Below, piece by piece: positions 7,322-16,026 of a stretch of DNA of 64,000 nucleotides. This DNA comes from Dyadobacter chenwenxiniae (GTDB taxonomy: Bacteria > Bacteroidota > Bacteroidia > Cytophagales > Spirosomataceae): positions 6,071,001-6,135,000 of the forward strand of contig NZ_CP094997.1 in NCBI RefSeq assembly GCF_022869785.1, given 5' to 3'. Each line of letters opens with the position of its first letter. Position 1 is the first letter of the stretch. The notes under the pieces are model-generated. The model was given only the letters and a program-made list of their open reading frames with translations, ran no database searches and was not told the DNA's origin. The position numbers and the translations under genes were made by a program.

Positions 7322-8734
7322 TTAGTGAACAATAAGTATGGATCGCCAATATTGTCCTGGCTTGCTTGCTAACCTATTGCCAGGGTCGGTCATCCAATTA
7401 TTGTCTCCTACCAAAAAAACATATTCGTAAGTGCCTGGTTTTAGGCTAAGCTTACATTCCCATTGCCCGTCGGCGGTTTTTGTAAATGGATTTGCATGGG
7501 TGTCCCAATTATTGAATGAACCAACCAGGCTGATTTTCTGCGCGTATTCGAGAGAACTAATACGGAAAGTTACCTTGCCATCGGGCTGACTGGTGAAAAG
7601 CCCGGCAACCAGGTTACTTGGATTGATCGACAAGGCCCGCTTAAATAGTTGTCCGGCCATTTCCCGGTTTCCTAGCACAAGGTAGGCTTGGGCGAGACTG
7701 CTCAGCGCGCGGTCAGATTCAGGATAAGTGGATTGATTTAAAGCAAATATCTCCACTGCCTGATCCAGTTTACCCGAGTCCAATAAAGCAAATCCAAGTT
7801 CATCCAATTCGTTTTCACCGAAATCGTAGCCGCCTGGTTCCGCGTTCTTCAGGCGGTGGTATGTTGCAACGGCTTTTTTAGCGCCTTGTTTTGCCGCAAT
7901 GGGTTCCAGTTTTTCTCTGATACTGAGCGGAAACAGACTCTTCATCTCAACTTGGTGCGCACCTTTCTTTAATTCATCGGTTAAAACAATCGTAACCGGC
8001 TGCTCGAAACGATGGCGCTGGAAAAGGGTGAATTTACATTGTGTCAAATTGGCTATCTGAGAATAGATCGTAGCATTATCGACGGAGTGCTGCGCGGTTT
8101 TGGCAAGGATTGTCTTAAACAACGCTTCCGTCACAGCCTGCCCGTCCAGCATTGCTTCCGCGGTGCGGTACCGATGACATTGGTTTTGTTCAGGCTTGTT
8201 ATTGAGTAAACTAAAATTGGCGACAGCCTGGTAGGGCTTCATTTTGTCGGATTTGCGGATAATGTAGTTGGCGTGGATGATTGCATAATCGCCGATTGCA
8301 TCGGCTACCAGTATCTGCGCGCGCTGCTGCCAGACGAGGTTATATCTTCCCAACAATTGCACAACTTCTTCGACAGTAGTGCATTCGGACAATGCTTTAT
8401 CTACGAAATATCCTTTGAAATCCGGCTTCGAGGCGTCCCGCTTGATCGGGATTTCCGTCGGAAGTGCAGCAGCATCCCAGAACAACCCTTTTTCATTCAT
8501 TCCGCCTTCCGGCAACTTTCGTTCTGCACCCCAGGTCACAAAGCCGTGTTGATGCTGGCGGGCGGGGTAGAACCATAAATTGCTTTTCAGGGAGGGCGAT
8601 GCGTCTTCATTATTTCCCACTAGAACCGTTTTACCGTCCGAAGCAGTAAAGATGGTACAAGCGTACGTAGCCTGGTAGAAAAGACAGCAGGCCATCAAAA
8701 GCAAAGTAAACTTGCGAGCAAACATATCGGTCAA
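7322..8734 (-). CDS. Exported Ntn-hydrolase with TPR and CBM48-like domains
   Basis: The 470-aa protein begins with a signal peptide ending YA. Cleavage after Ala25 would make Cys26 (CTIFTASDGKTVLVGNNED) the N-terminal residue, as needed for the catalytic nucleophile of linear-amide C-N hydrolases (acyl-CoA:6-APA acyltransferase/C45-like). The NNED and MNEKGLFWDA motifs fit that fold. Residues about 270-375 look like tetratricopeptide helices (LDQAVEIFALNQSTYPES, NREMAGQLFKRALSINPS). The last 85 residues (FRISSLEYAQKISLVGSFNNW, KLSLKPGTYEYVFLVG, WMTDPGNRL) match the glycogen-binding CBM48/AMPK-beta type. The combination suggests a periplasmic amidase held on a glucan. The substrate is unknown. 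Confidence 0.85.
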   Translation of the reverse strand: MTDMFARKFTLLLMACCLFYQATYACTIFTASDGKTVLVGNNEDASPSLKSNLWFYPARQHQHGFVTWGAERKLPEGGMNEKGLFWDAAALPTEIPIKRDASKPDFKGYFVDKALSECTTVEEVVQLLGRYNLVWQQRAQILVADAIGDYAIIHANYIIRKSDKMKPYQAVANFSLLNNKPEQNQCHRYRTAEAMLDGQAVTEALFKTILAKTAQHSVDNATIYSQIANLTQCKFTLFQRHRFEQPVTIVLTDELKKGAHQVEMKSLFPLSIREKLEPIAAKQGAKKAVATYHRLKNAEPGGYDFGENELDELGFALLDSGKLDQAVEIFALNQSTYPESDRALSSLAQAYLVLGNREMAGQLFKRALSINPSNLVAGLFTSQPDGKVTFRISSLEYAQKISLVGSFNNWDTHANPFTKTADGQWECKLSLKPGTYEYVFLVGDNNWMTDPGNRLASKPGQYWRSILIVH

Positions 8735-8933
8735 TTTTTTTGATCAAATATCCAGCGGCATTTAACTGTCAGAATAAAGAAATCTGCGAATGCCGGATTT
8801 TTATCCGCAAGGTCATTTTTGCGGTTGCATGTAAATACGGCCTTGGCGGATGTTTTTAGGATCGTGCAGCTCGTTTTTGCTTGTTGGCGGATTTTCATTG
8901 TTACCAAACTTGAAATAAGTGTTATTTTGTAGT

Positions 8934-9983
8934 ATGTTGTCGCGTCTTAAAAGCAGCCCGGTTTTGCGGATACATGTCCTTTTCTGGACGATGTTCATTT
9001 TCTTTGGGGTTGTTTTCAATGTGGCACTGCATAACCAGATGCGTGTTACCTTCCCTTTGTTCTGGTCCGACCTTGTTGACCCGCTAACACCAATCGGGTA
9101 TGCACGGACGATACTGATGTGCTACCTGAGCCTTTGGATATTTGACCGCCTGCTGCGGCAGCATTTTCATGGACTGGCCGTGATCGTGTTATTGGGTCTA
9201 ATTGCGTTGGATGTTCTTTTACGATATTGTATTGAACAGCTTTTCCTTGGACCGGTATTTGGCATATGGCAATATCCTGCCGGGATCAGGATCTGGGCTT
9301 ATTTTGGAGAAACAGTCTTTTTTAGTGCCCTCGGTATTTTTTTATGTTTTCTATTAAAAACGATCAACGATTTTTTCCATCAGGAGACCCTACGGCATGA
9401 AAAGGTAACGATGGAGCTTGCCTATCTGAGGGCCCAGCTCAATCCACATTTTTTATTCAATACCATGAATAACCTGTACGGTTTGTCGCTGACTGAGCCG
9501 GCCCGGACGCCCGATGTGGTCCTCAGGTTAGGAGAAATGATGCGTTACATGCTCTACGAGTCCAATGAAACATATGTGCCGCTGACCAGGGAAATTGAGT
9601 ATGTTATCGGATTTATCGAGCTCGAAAAGCTGCGTTATGCCCAGCAAACGAATGTCGATTTTATAGTTGGGGGAAATGTAAACGGTGTTTTGATAGCGCC
9701 TCTCCTGCTGATCTCATTCGTCGAAAATGCCTTCAAACATGGGCAGCTGCATGAAGCACAATTTCCAGTAAGGATTGAACTTTCCGTTTCGAAGGAAATA
9801 TTGCATTTTGAAACACAAAACCGGTTAGTCACTCAGCAACATGATAGTTCCGGCAGGATCGGTCTAAGAAATGTCCGAAGACGTTTGTCCCTGCTTTATC
9901 CCGACAAACACTTATTACGCGTATGGCAAGAACAGGATACATTTCGTGTGAGGCTGGAAATCAATATAAACCAATCCAATTAA
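8934..9983 (+). CDS. LytS/YehU-type sensor histidine kinase
   Basis: Four hydrophobic segments in the first 150 residues form a membrane sensor without a recognisable extracellular domain. The His_kinase domain follows, with AQLNPHFLFNTMNNLYGL carrying the phospho-accepting His, then the N box LLLISFVENAFKHG and the G box SGRIGLRNVRRRLSLLYP. I prefer the ATG at 8934 (349 aa) over an in-frame GTG 15 bases upstream. The LytTR regulator gene follows after only 7 bases, giving a classic two-gene LytS-LytT pair. The stimulus is unknown. Confidence 0.92.
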   Translation: MLSRLKSSPVLRIHVLFWTMFIFFGVVFNVALHNQMRVTFPLFWSDLVDPLTPIGYARTILMCYLSLWIFDRLLRQHFHGLAVIVLLGLIALDVLLRYCIEQLFLGPVFGIWQYPAGIRIWAYFGETVFFSALGIFLCFLLKTINDFFHQETLRHEKVTMELAYLRAQLNPHFLFNTMNNLYGLSLTEPARTPDVVLRLGEMMRYMLYESNETYVPLTREIEYVIGFIELEKLRYAQQTNVDFIVGGNVNGVLIAPLLLISFVENAFKHGQLHEAQFPVRIELSVSKEILHFETQNRLVTQQHDSSGRIGLRNVRRRLSLLYPDKHLLRVWQEQDTFRVRLEININQSN

Positions 9984-9990
9984 CGCGCCG

Positions 9991-10719
9991 ATGAACCGTT
10001 CCAGAAATTTTAAAGCCATGGCCATCGACGATGAACCGATCGCGTTGCGCGTGATCGAAACACATGCTCAAAAGATCAGTCAGCTTGATTTGGTACAGAC
10101 GACTACCAATGCAGTCCAAGGCTTGCAATTTGCTTTGCAGCACGAGGTGGACATTATCTTCCTGGACATCCAGATGCCCGATCTGACCGGATTTCAATTG
10201 CTTAAACAGCTAAGTGATAAATCGAAAATAGTCCTTACCACGGCTTACCCGCAATATGCTTTGCAAGGTTACGAACACGACGTGATCGATTATCTGCTCA
10301 AACCCATATCATTTGACCGCTTCTTCCAGTCATTTCAAAAAGTGCAACGTCTGTTTCAGTTAAAAGCACCAGTTTCGAATGGCCAGGAAGGATTAGGTCC
10401 GGCTTCCACGCACGGGGTTATTTTTATAAAAACAGAACACAAACTCGTCAGGGTGAACCATGACGATGTATTCTATTTACAGGGTGGGAAGGATTACACA
10501 ACGATTTTTACACGCACAGACAAGCTTCTGAGCCTTACTTCGCTGACAAAGTTTGAAGAAGCACTGCCCGCGCCTTTATTCCTGCGTGTGCACAAATCCT
10601 TTTTGGTGGCTGTTAACAAAATCCATTTCATTGAGCGCCAGCGGATCTTTATCGAAAACGCCGTGATCCCCATTGGCGACTCGTACAAAGATGCAGTCAT
10701 ACGCAATACCGGTATTTGA
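9991..10719 (+). CDS. LytTR-family response regulator
   Basis: This 242-aa regulator is the partner of the upstream kinase. The receiver domain spans about residues 8-125 (acidic pocket IDDEP, phospho-acceptor Asp59 in IIFLDIQMPD, Thr in LTTAYP, Lys in YLLKPISF). The LytTR DNA-binding domain covers about 145-240 (FIKTEHKLVRVNHDDVFYLQGGKDYTTIF, FLRVHKSFLVAVNKI). Proteins of this type bind direct repeats ahead of target genes. The downstream 487-aa membrane-protein gene is separated by 332 bases and need not be a target. Confidence 0.93.
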   Translation: MNRSRNFKAMAIDDEPIALRVIETHAQKISQLDLVQTTTNAVQGLQFALQHEVDIIFLDIQMPDLTGFQLLKQLSDKSKIVLTTAYPQYALQGYEHDVIDYLLKPISFDRFFQSFQKVQRLFQLKAPVSNGQEGLGPASTHGVIFIKTEHKLVRVNHDDVFYLQGGKDYTTIFTRTDKLLSLTSLTKFEEALPAPLFLRVHKSFLVAVNKIHFIERQRIFIENAVIPIGDSYKDAVIRNTGI

Positions 10720-11051
10720 CTGGTTTGTTAACTAAGCTTTTACCAAGAATAATGTTGGCTAGGGATAGTAATGCACATAACATCGGAATTATACATTTGC
10801 CTGGAACATATCAATGTATTTGCGAACGTAACTTCTGCAAAGGTAGATTGTCAGTTCCTCAACCTTAACGTATCTTAAAGATGGCTATGATGGATATCGA
10901 ATATGTGACGATATACCCGTAACATTGCTACTTTAACCATGTTGACTTTTTCGCAGCGGAGGCTGCTGGACTAAACTTTTAGGCAGTATCAACTATATGC
11001 TTAAATTCCCGCTTGATAGCCAATTGAACAAGCGGGCCCAAATACGGTTAT
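10720..11051. other. Intergenic stretch without recognisable genes
   Basis: The 332 bases between the LytTR regulator and the membrane-protein gene hold no convincing reading frame, hairpin terminator or TAnnTTTG box. Presumably they contain the promoter of the downstream gene and possible LytTR sites, but I could not identify either. Confidence 0.5.
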
Positions 11052-12515
11052 ATGAATGCAGGCGTATTACGTAAATGTTCTGTTTTTTACTTATTGTTGC
11101 CCAATTTATTATTTGGGCTGGGCTGGTTTAGGCAGCCATATTCTGCCTTGCTTGCGATCGGGCTATCTTACTTACTTTTTTTAGAGTTCAAGAAGGAGGA
11201 TTCAACGAATAAACTGACCGCTAAAAGCCTGGGATTCCTTTTTTTGTTTTCCCTGATATGCGTATTTTTTTGTGGAATTGACGCGTTTAGTAAACCATCG
11301 TTTGACTGGCTTGCTCATAATATAAAATTCTACGACCTATTCAAGAATGACTGGCCAATTTACTTTCCTGAGGTGGGCAGATATGCATGTTATTACTATG
11401 GATATTATCTCGTTCCTGCGCTGGTTTCCAAAATTTATGGGCAGTTGCTGCCCTCCGTGTTTATTTTATGGACATTTCTAGGCTTTTTTCTGGGTTTCGC
11501 GTGGATGCTTTTGCTTCTTGGTCAAAGCCGATTGATGCTGGTACTATTTCTGCTCATGCGCGGGATGGGCCAACTGGTATTCTCCGCCTTTAAGATCCTG
11601 AAAATATCACAGATCGAAGCACCAATATTTAATCCATCTATCAGATCTATTTTCGAACAGAGCGCTTTTGCTCCTCATCAGGTTATTCCTTCCTTGATCG
11701 GTTCAGGTATATTGGTATACGATTTTATGCACCGAAGAAAAATCGATGAGACCTTTTTCGTAGTGATACTGGTCTTTGTATGGGGTGTTTTTCCTGCACT
11801 TTCATTGCTTGCGGTCTTTGGGGCAATTTTTATCCATAAATATATACTGAATGACGGATGGAGAGCGATTGACAAACGGATGATCATAGCTTCATATCTT
11901 TTACCTGGATTGGTTTTTCTGCCTACATTAACGTATTTTCTTTCCTCTCAAACTCTGGCTATACAGGGTCTTCTTTGGCAATTCAAACCTGCGGGACATA
12001 TTATATTAAGTTATGCAACAGGATTGCTATTAGACTTTGTTATATTTTATATTGTCATTATATCCTTCAATAGGATATTCAATATTTTTCCCACATGGTT
12101 TGTCAACACAATTTTTGGGTTACTGTTCGCATTGTCCCTCTACCGAATGGGTATATACAATGACCTGTTCTTCAGGGGGTCTATTCCTCTATGCATCATT
12201 TTGTACATCGGGGTTTTGAAGGGAGCCGAAGCTGCGATTAGAACCAAGGAATGGCCAACTCAGAAGCTTTTTTATATGGCTGCTTGCTTACTGTTGTTTT
12301 TAACGATAAGCCTTGTATACGTCAAATCGAATCTTTTAAGGGAAAACAAAATTGCGATGTGGACAAACTCAGAAAAGGTGCAATACAGGGAATATCCTTA
12401 TACGGAATATGATAATATCTATCAGGGCTTGCTCAACGGATACGGGGATCCCGAAGGAGCAAAACAGTATTTAGGTTCTCAAAACTCGGTTTATGAGAAA
12501 TATCTTAGTAGGTAG
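11052..12515 (+). CDS. Polytopic membrane protein, GT-C-like
   Basis: The 487-aa protein has about a dozen hydrophobic helices spread over its whole length. The first large loop holds FDWLAHNIKFYDLFKNDWP followed by YACYYYGYYLVPALVSKIYG. An aspartate in the first external loop plus a following His and Tyr-rich stretch is the general layout of GT-C glycosyltransferases that use lipid-linked sugars, so this is a plausible but unproven assignment. There is no signal peptide and no C-terminal soluble domain beyond about 60 residues. It is monocistronic, and AT-richer than its neighbours by eye, which could reflect transfer. Confidence 0.65.
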   Translation: MNAGVLRKCSVFYLLLPNLLFGLGWFRQPYSALLAIGLSYLLFLEFKKEDSTNKLTAKSLGFLFLFSLICVFFCGIDAFSKPSFDWLAHNIKFYDLFKNDWPIYFPEVGRYACYYYGYYLVPALVSKIYGQLLPSVFILWTFLGFFLGFAWMLLLLGQSRLMLVLFLLMRGMGQLVFSAFKILKISQIEAPIFNPSIRSIFEQSAFAPHQVIPSLIGSGILVYDFMHRRKIDETFFVVILVFVWGVFPALSLLAVFGAIFIHKYILNDGWRAIDKRMIIASYLLPGLVFLPTLTYFLSSQTLAIQGLLWQFKPAGHIILSYATGLLLDFVIFYIVIISFNRIFNIFPTWFVNTIFGLLFALSLYRMGIYNDLFFRGSIPLCIILYIGVLKGAEAAIRTKEWPTQKLFYMAACLLLFLTISLVYVKSNLLRENKIAMWTNSEKVQYREYPYTEYDNIYQGLLNGYGDPEGAKQYLGSQNSVYEKYLSR

Positions 12516-12649
12516 CATTAAAAAGGGTCGTAAGACGCTTCCTGGCTGGTGGAAAGCCTAACTCAGAATTGCAGTGGAGTTGCTATGGATCCTGAGGGGG
12601 CATTGTTTTTCCAGCATTTTATTATCTTGCTAAAAATTAACTTGTTAGT

Positions 12650-12745
12650 ATGAAAAAGCTGATCCGTTGGACCTTGATCATCCTATTTTGCCCGTTCTAC
12701 TTTGTAGGCAAATGCGGTGGCCGGAGAATCGTATATACCAAATAA
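12650..12745 (+). CDS. Possible 31-residue membrane peptide
   Basis: An ATG at 12650 opens a 31-codon frame: MKKLIRWTLIILFCPFYFVG, then a short basic tail with one further cysteine (KCGGRRIVYTK). It looks like an intact signal-anchor peptide, or the surviving front end of a decayed exported protein. It lies within a 429-base gap (12516-12944) in which I found nothing else recognisable. There is no clear ribosome-binding site. Confidence 0.3.
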   Translation: MKKLIRWTLIILFCPFYFVGKCGGRRIVYTK

Positions 12746-12944
12746 TATCCGAATAATCGGTCATACGATATTCTAGGAGTCCTGGTTTTGCAGGGGGTTA
12801 CTCCGAGCTATGCCTGTTCTGACTTTTGATTCAGCTTTCAATATGTGTCATTATGGCAAATATGTCAAGGCTGAGGTACGCTAATTATGGTTTATGCAAC
12901 AGCCGCGAGGGTTTACGTAAAAATGCCAATTCTGCGACGGGAAA

Positions 12945-15212
12945 TCAAAACAGAGCACCTTCATCACTGGAAATGGAAGGCGGGCTGTAGGTATCCGTGG
13001 AATCATTTGAAACTTCCTCACATGCAATCGTGAAATTGGTGGGTTTAGTAAAGGCCGCCTTTCGATACTGTTCCAGCGTGCCGTCGTTATATACATTTCT
13101 CATATAAAGCCCCCAAGCCGGTAATGCTGCGTGCCCCCCTTGACCAAGATCCATCGTTCTAAAATGAATTTGCATATCTTCACCACCAACCCAAATCCCT
13201 GAAACCAGGTTTTGCGTCATACCCATGAACCATGCATCCGAATGGTTTTGTGTAGTCCCGGTTTTTGCTGCAATTTCGTTTCCTTGTGTAACACCATAAG
13301 ACCGCAGGCGACCAGCAGTCCCACCAGGGTCTTCAACAGCACCGCGCATTAAATAAAGCATGTTATAGGCCATCACGTCACTCAACTCCTGGTTTTGCTT
13401 CGGATGGAATTCTTGCAAAACATTTCCGTTCCTGTCTTCGATCCGTAAAATGGCGAGCGGCTCGGTGCGGTAACCTCCATTGGCAAAAGAGCAGTAGGCA
13501 TTGACCATTTCATATACCGACACGGAACTGATACCGAGGCAAAGTGAAGGCACTTCATCCAGCTGGCTGGTAATACCTAATTTGTGCGCGTAATCGGCGA
13601 CAGTATTCGGCTTCACCATTTGAATAATATTGGCACTGATCGAATTTACAGATTGCCCAAGCGCCTGCCGAAGTGTAAGTGATCGATATGTATATTGGCT
13701 TGAAGGTGGGTTCCAGTTTCCTTCGACGGGCTGATCCGTAATACGATCGCAAGGTGTCAGGTAGTTTTTTTGCAATGCCGAAACGTATACGAACGGCTTG
13801 AAAGTCGAGCCTGGTTGCCTGCGGCCTTGTTTGACGTGATCATATTTAAAGTATTTAAAATCAACCCCGCCAACCCATGCTTTTATGTGTCCGTTACGCG
13901 GGTCCATGGACATCATTCCGGCGTGCAGAAAACGCTTGTAATATCGAATTGAATCGATTGGGCTCATGAGCATTTCCTTTTCTCCATCGTACGAAAAGAC
14001 TTTCATTTTATATGGTTTACGCATTACCTTCCAGGCTTCCGCTTTCCCCAATTCATTTTTCAAGGCGATGAACTGAGGGAGCGACTCGACTGCCTTTTCT
14101 ATAAATCCAGGTACTTCACGTCCAGTGGGATAAGCCCATGGATTGCGACCTTTCCAATGGGCATCGAACAGTCGTTGCTGCTCGCGCATGTGCTCTCGCA
14201 TTGCAGCCTCCATGTATTTTTGCAAACGGGAATCAATGGTCGTATAAATGTGAAGGCCACTGGTCTTCAAATCCAGATCCGTATCGTTTTCCTCATTGTA
14301 CTTTGTAAGCCAGGCTTGCAGATAACCGCGCATGGATTCCTGAAAATAGGGAGCTGACCCTGTATTGGGCCCATCTAATTGGAATTTGAGATCTAAGGGT
14401 CTCTTCTGGAATGCAGTGTATTCTTTGTTTGTCAAATAATTATATTTCACCATTTGTGACATCACTACATTCCTGCGTCTGGTTGCATTTGCCGGTCGCC
14501 TCCGAGGGTTGTGTAAAGATGGATTTTGCAGCATTCCAACCAGAAGGGCCGCCTCGGGAACTGTCAAATCGAATGGTTCTTTGCCGAAGTAACTTTTCGA
14601 TGCGACTTTAATTCCGTACGTATTATTCCCGAACGAAACCGTGTTCAGGTACATCATCATGATTTCATTTTTGGTGTACTTCCGCTCCAAAATCACTGCT
14701 AACATCCATTCTTTGGCCTTCATTATCACAGTGCTAACCAAAGGAACTTTACCAAGGACGCCACGGTATTTCTTAGACCGGGTTTCAAAGAGATTTTTGG
14801 CAACCTGTTGCGTAATTGTACTGCCCCCACCTGAACTTGAATTGCCTGTAAAAACGCCTTTGGCTACGCGCAACATGCTACGTCCATCAATTCCGGAGTG
14901 ATTTGTAAATCGCGCATCTTCGGTGGCTACCAGTGCATGAATTAGATTGGGGGAGAGCTGGTCAAAATCAATCCGTATCCGGTTCTCGGAATAATACTTT
15001 CCGAGTGACTTGCCGTCTTCCGAAATTAGTTCTGACGCCAATTCACTTTGCGGATTTTCGAGCATGGCCAAATCGGGCATGCCGCCAAACAGCCAAAGAA
15101 GATTAACCCTAACTGCGATGATCAGGAAGACGAGAAGGCCGATGGATATGCCGGTAATTTTCCAGATCCCTATGATTGTGCGTCTGTATTTGCCTGGTTG
15201 AAATGCGATCAT
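12945..15212 (-). CDS. Penicillin-binding protein 1A, bifunctional
   Basis: This 755-aa class A PBP polymerises and cross-links peptidoglycan from lipid II at the periplasmic face. After one N-terminal membrane helix (about 17-38) the GT51 domain shows VATEDARFTNHSGID with the catalytic Glu, then GGSTITQQVAKNLF and RKYTKNEIMMMYLN. The transpeptidase domain carries the active-site serine in RQPGSTFKPF, the second motif in GQSVNSIS, and AAKTGTTQNHSDAWF for the KTG box. The C-terminal tail is short and Ser/Thr-rich. Length and motif order match PBP1A of Bacteroidota. The gene is flanked by unrelated genes and appears to be transcribed alone. Confidence 0.95.
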   Translation of the reverse strand: MIAFQPGKYRRTIIGIWKITGISIGLLVFLIIAVRVNLLWLFGGMPDLAMLENPQSELASELISEDGKSLGKYYSENRIRIDFDQLSPNLIHALVATEDARFTNHSGIDGRSMLRVAKGVFTGNSSSGGGSTITQQVAKNLFETRSKKYRGVLGKVPLVSTVIMKAKEWMLAVILERKYTKNEIMMMYLNTVSFGNNTYGIKVASKSYFGKEPFDLTVPEAALLVGMLQNPSLHNPRRRPANATRRRNVVMSQMVKYNYLTNKEYTAFQKRPLDLKFQLDGPNTGSAPYFQESMRGYLQAWLTKYNEENDTDLDLKTSGLHIYTTIDSRLQKYMEAAMREHMREQQRLFDAHWKGRNPWAYPTGREVPGFIEKAVESLPQFIALKNELGKAEAWKVMRKPYKMKVFSYDGEKEMLMSPIDSIRYYKRFLHAGMMSMDPRNGHIKAWVGGVDFKYFKYDHVKQGRRQPGSTFKPFVYVSALQKNYLTPCDRITDQPVEGNWNPPSSQYTYRSLTLRQALGQSVNSISANIIQMVKPNTVADYAHKLGITSQLDEVPSLCLGISSVSVYEMVNAYCSFANGGYRTEPLAILRIEDRNGNVLQEFHPKQNQELSDVMAYNMLYLMRGAVEDPGGTAGRLRSYGVTQGNEIAAKTGTTQNHSDAWFMGMTQNLVSGIWVGGEDMQIHFRTMDLGQGGHAALPAWGLYMRNVYNDGTLEQYRKAAFTKPTNFTIACEEVSNDSTDTYSPPSISSDEGALF

Positions 15213-15315
15213 GTCAAAATAATCTAAAACGAATGTTAAAAGTTAGACGGGAATGCCCACCCACATATGAACATACTAAATAAGCATTACAGTCACTTTT
15301 GTGCGGCATTGGCTC

Positions 15316-15804
15316 TCATAACCGTAATAATTGCTTTAAGCGGTCATAAAATCCAGTATCGGCAAAAGTGAATCTTTTATGCAAAATGTAGTTACTAATG
15401 AAACTTGCTCCCATTGCAACGTTCTGCGAACCCAGTTTATTTATATCTATCAACTTATGTGAATACGGTATTTTTCTTTTAAGGTCGCCAAGTATATCAA
15501 CTGAGAGTTGAAAGAGGGTTGAAGCTCCGTAAACAGTAATCAGGCAGGAAATAATCGCTACTAGGGAGAATTTTACGACTTGCCGTCTTGACTGAGTAGC
15601 GTTTTTTGTATTGAATGCAAACAACTTTGTTAGAAAGAAACCAGACACAAAGGCTACTCCGTATCCTATAAAAAGCGCTTGCTGATATGATAAGGCAAAC
15701 CAATCTTGCAGTATACTTCCCGCTAAAAGCTGAATGAGAAATCCAATGCCGGCGACAATAAAGTAGGCAATTAGATCTCGGGGATTAAAAAGGTCGTTCT
15801 GCAT
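15316..15804 (-). CDS. GtrA-family membrane protein
   Basis: The protein has 162 aa with four predicted transmembrane helices (YFIVAGIGFLIQLLAGSIL, ALFIGYGVAFVSGFFLTKLF, FSLVAIISCLITVYGA and a C-terminal VAMGASFISNYILHKRFTF). The SNYILHKRFTF ending is the family hallmark. GtrA proteins are thought to flip undecaprenyl-phosphate-linked sugars or support glycosyltransferases that decorate surface polysaccharides. No dedicated glycosyltransferase adjoins it; the upstream neighbour is a gene relic. A longer than usual loop (RKIPYSHKLIDINKLG) separates helices three and four. Confidence 0.85.
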   Translation of the reverse strand: MQNDLFNPRDLIAYFIVAGIGFLIQLLAGSILQDWFALSYQQALFIGYGVAFVSGFFLTKLFAFNTKNATQSRRQVVKFSLVAIISCLITVYGASTLFQLSVDILGDLKRKIPYSHKLIDINKLGSQNVAMGASFISNYILHKRFTFADTGFYDRLKQLLRL

Positions 15805-15927
15805 GCATTGTGCCGTTATAAGTTGTTGACGTATAAGAAGTAGGTATCATAAAGCTGGAAAACAAGCGTATGGCCCCCAAATAACAGTCCTGCCTTCAAT
15901 GTAATGACTATCAACGGCAATAAGCAT

Positions 15928-16022
15928 TTATTCATACGATAAAGCCGACGCATTTACGCCAAATTCTTTCTTGAATGAAGTGGAAAAATCTGGGCAGTTT
16001 CAAATGCCACCGAAATGTCCCG
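15928..16022 (-). pseudogene. AraC-type regulator C-terminal remnant
   Basis: Minus-strand reading gives RDISVAFETAQ in one frame and, after a frameshift, PDFSTSFKKEFGVNASALSYE followed by a stop. This is the second helix-turn-helix of an AraC/XylS regulator (consensus ISEVAFETGFSDxSxFSRxFKKxFGxxPSxY). Only about 32 codons survive, directly behind the carboxylesterase stop codon, so it is the dead tail of a lost gene. Confidence 0.7.
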
Positions 16023-16026
16023 CAAG

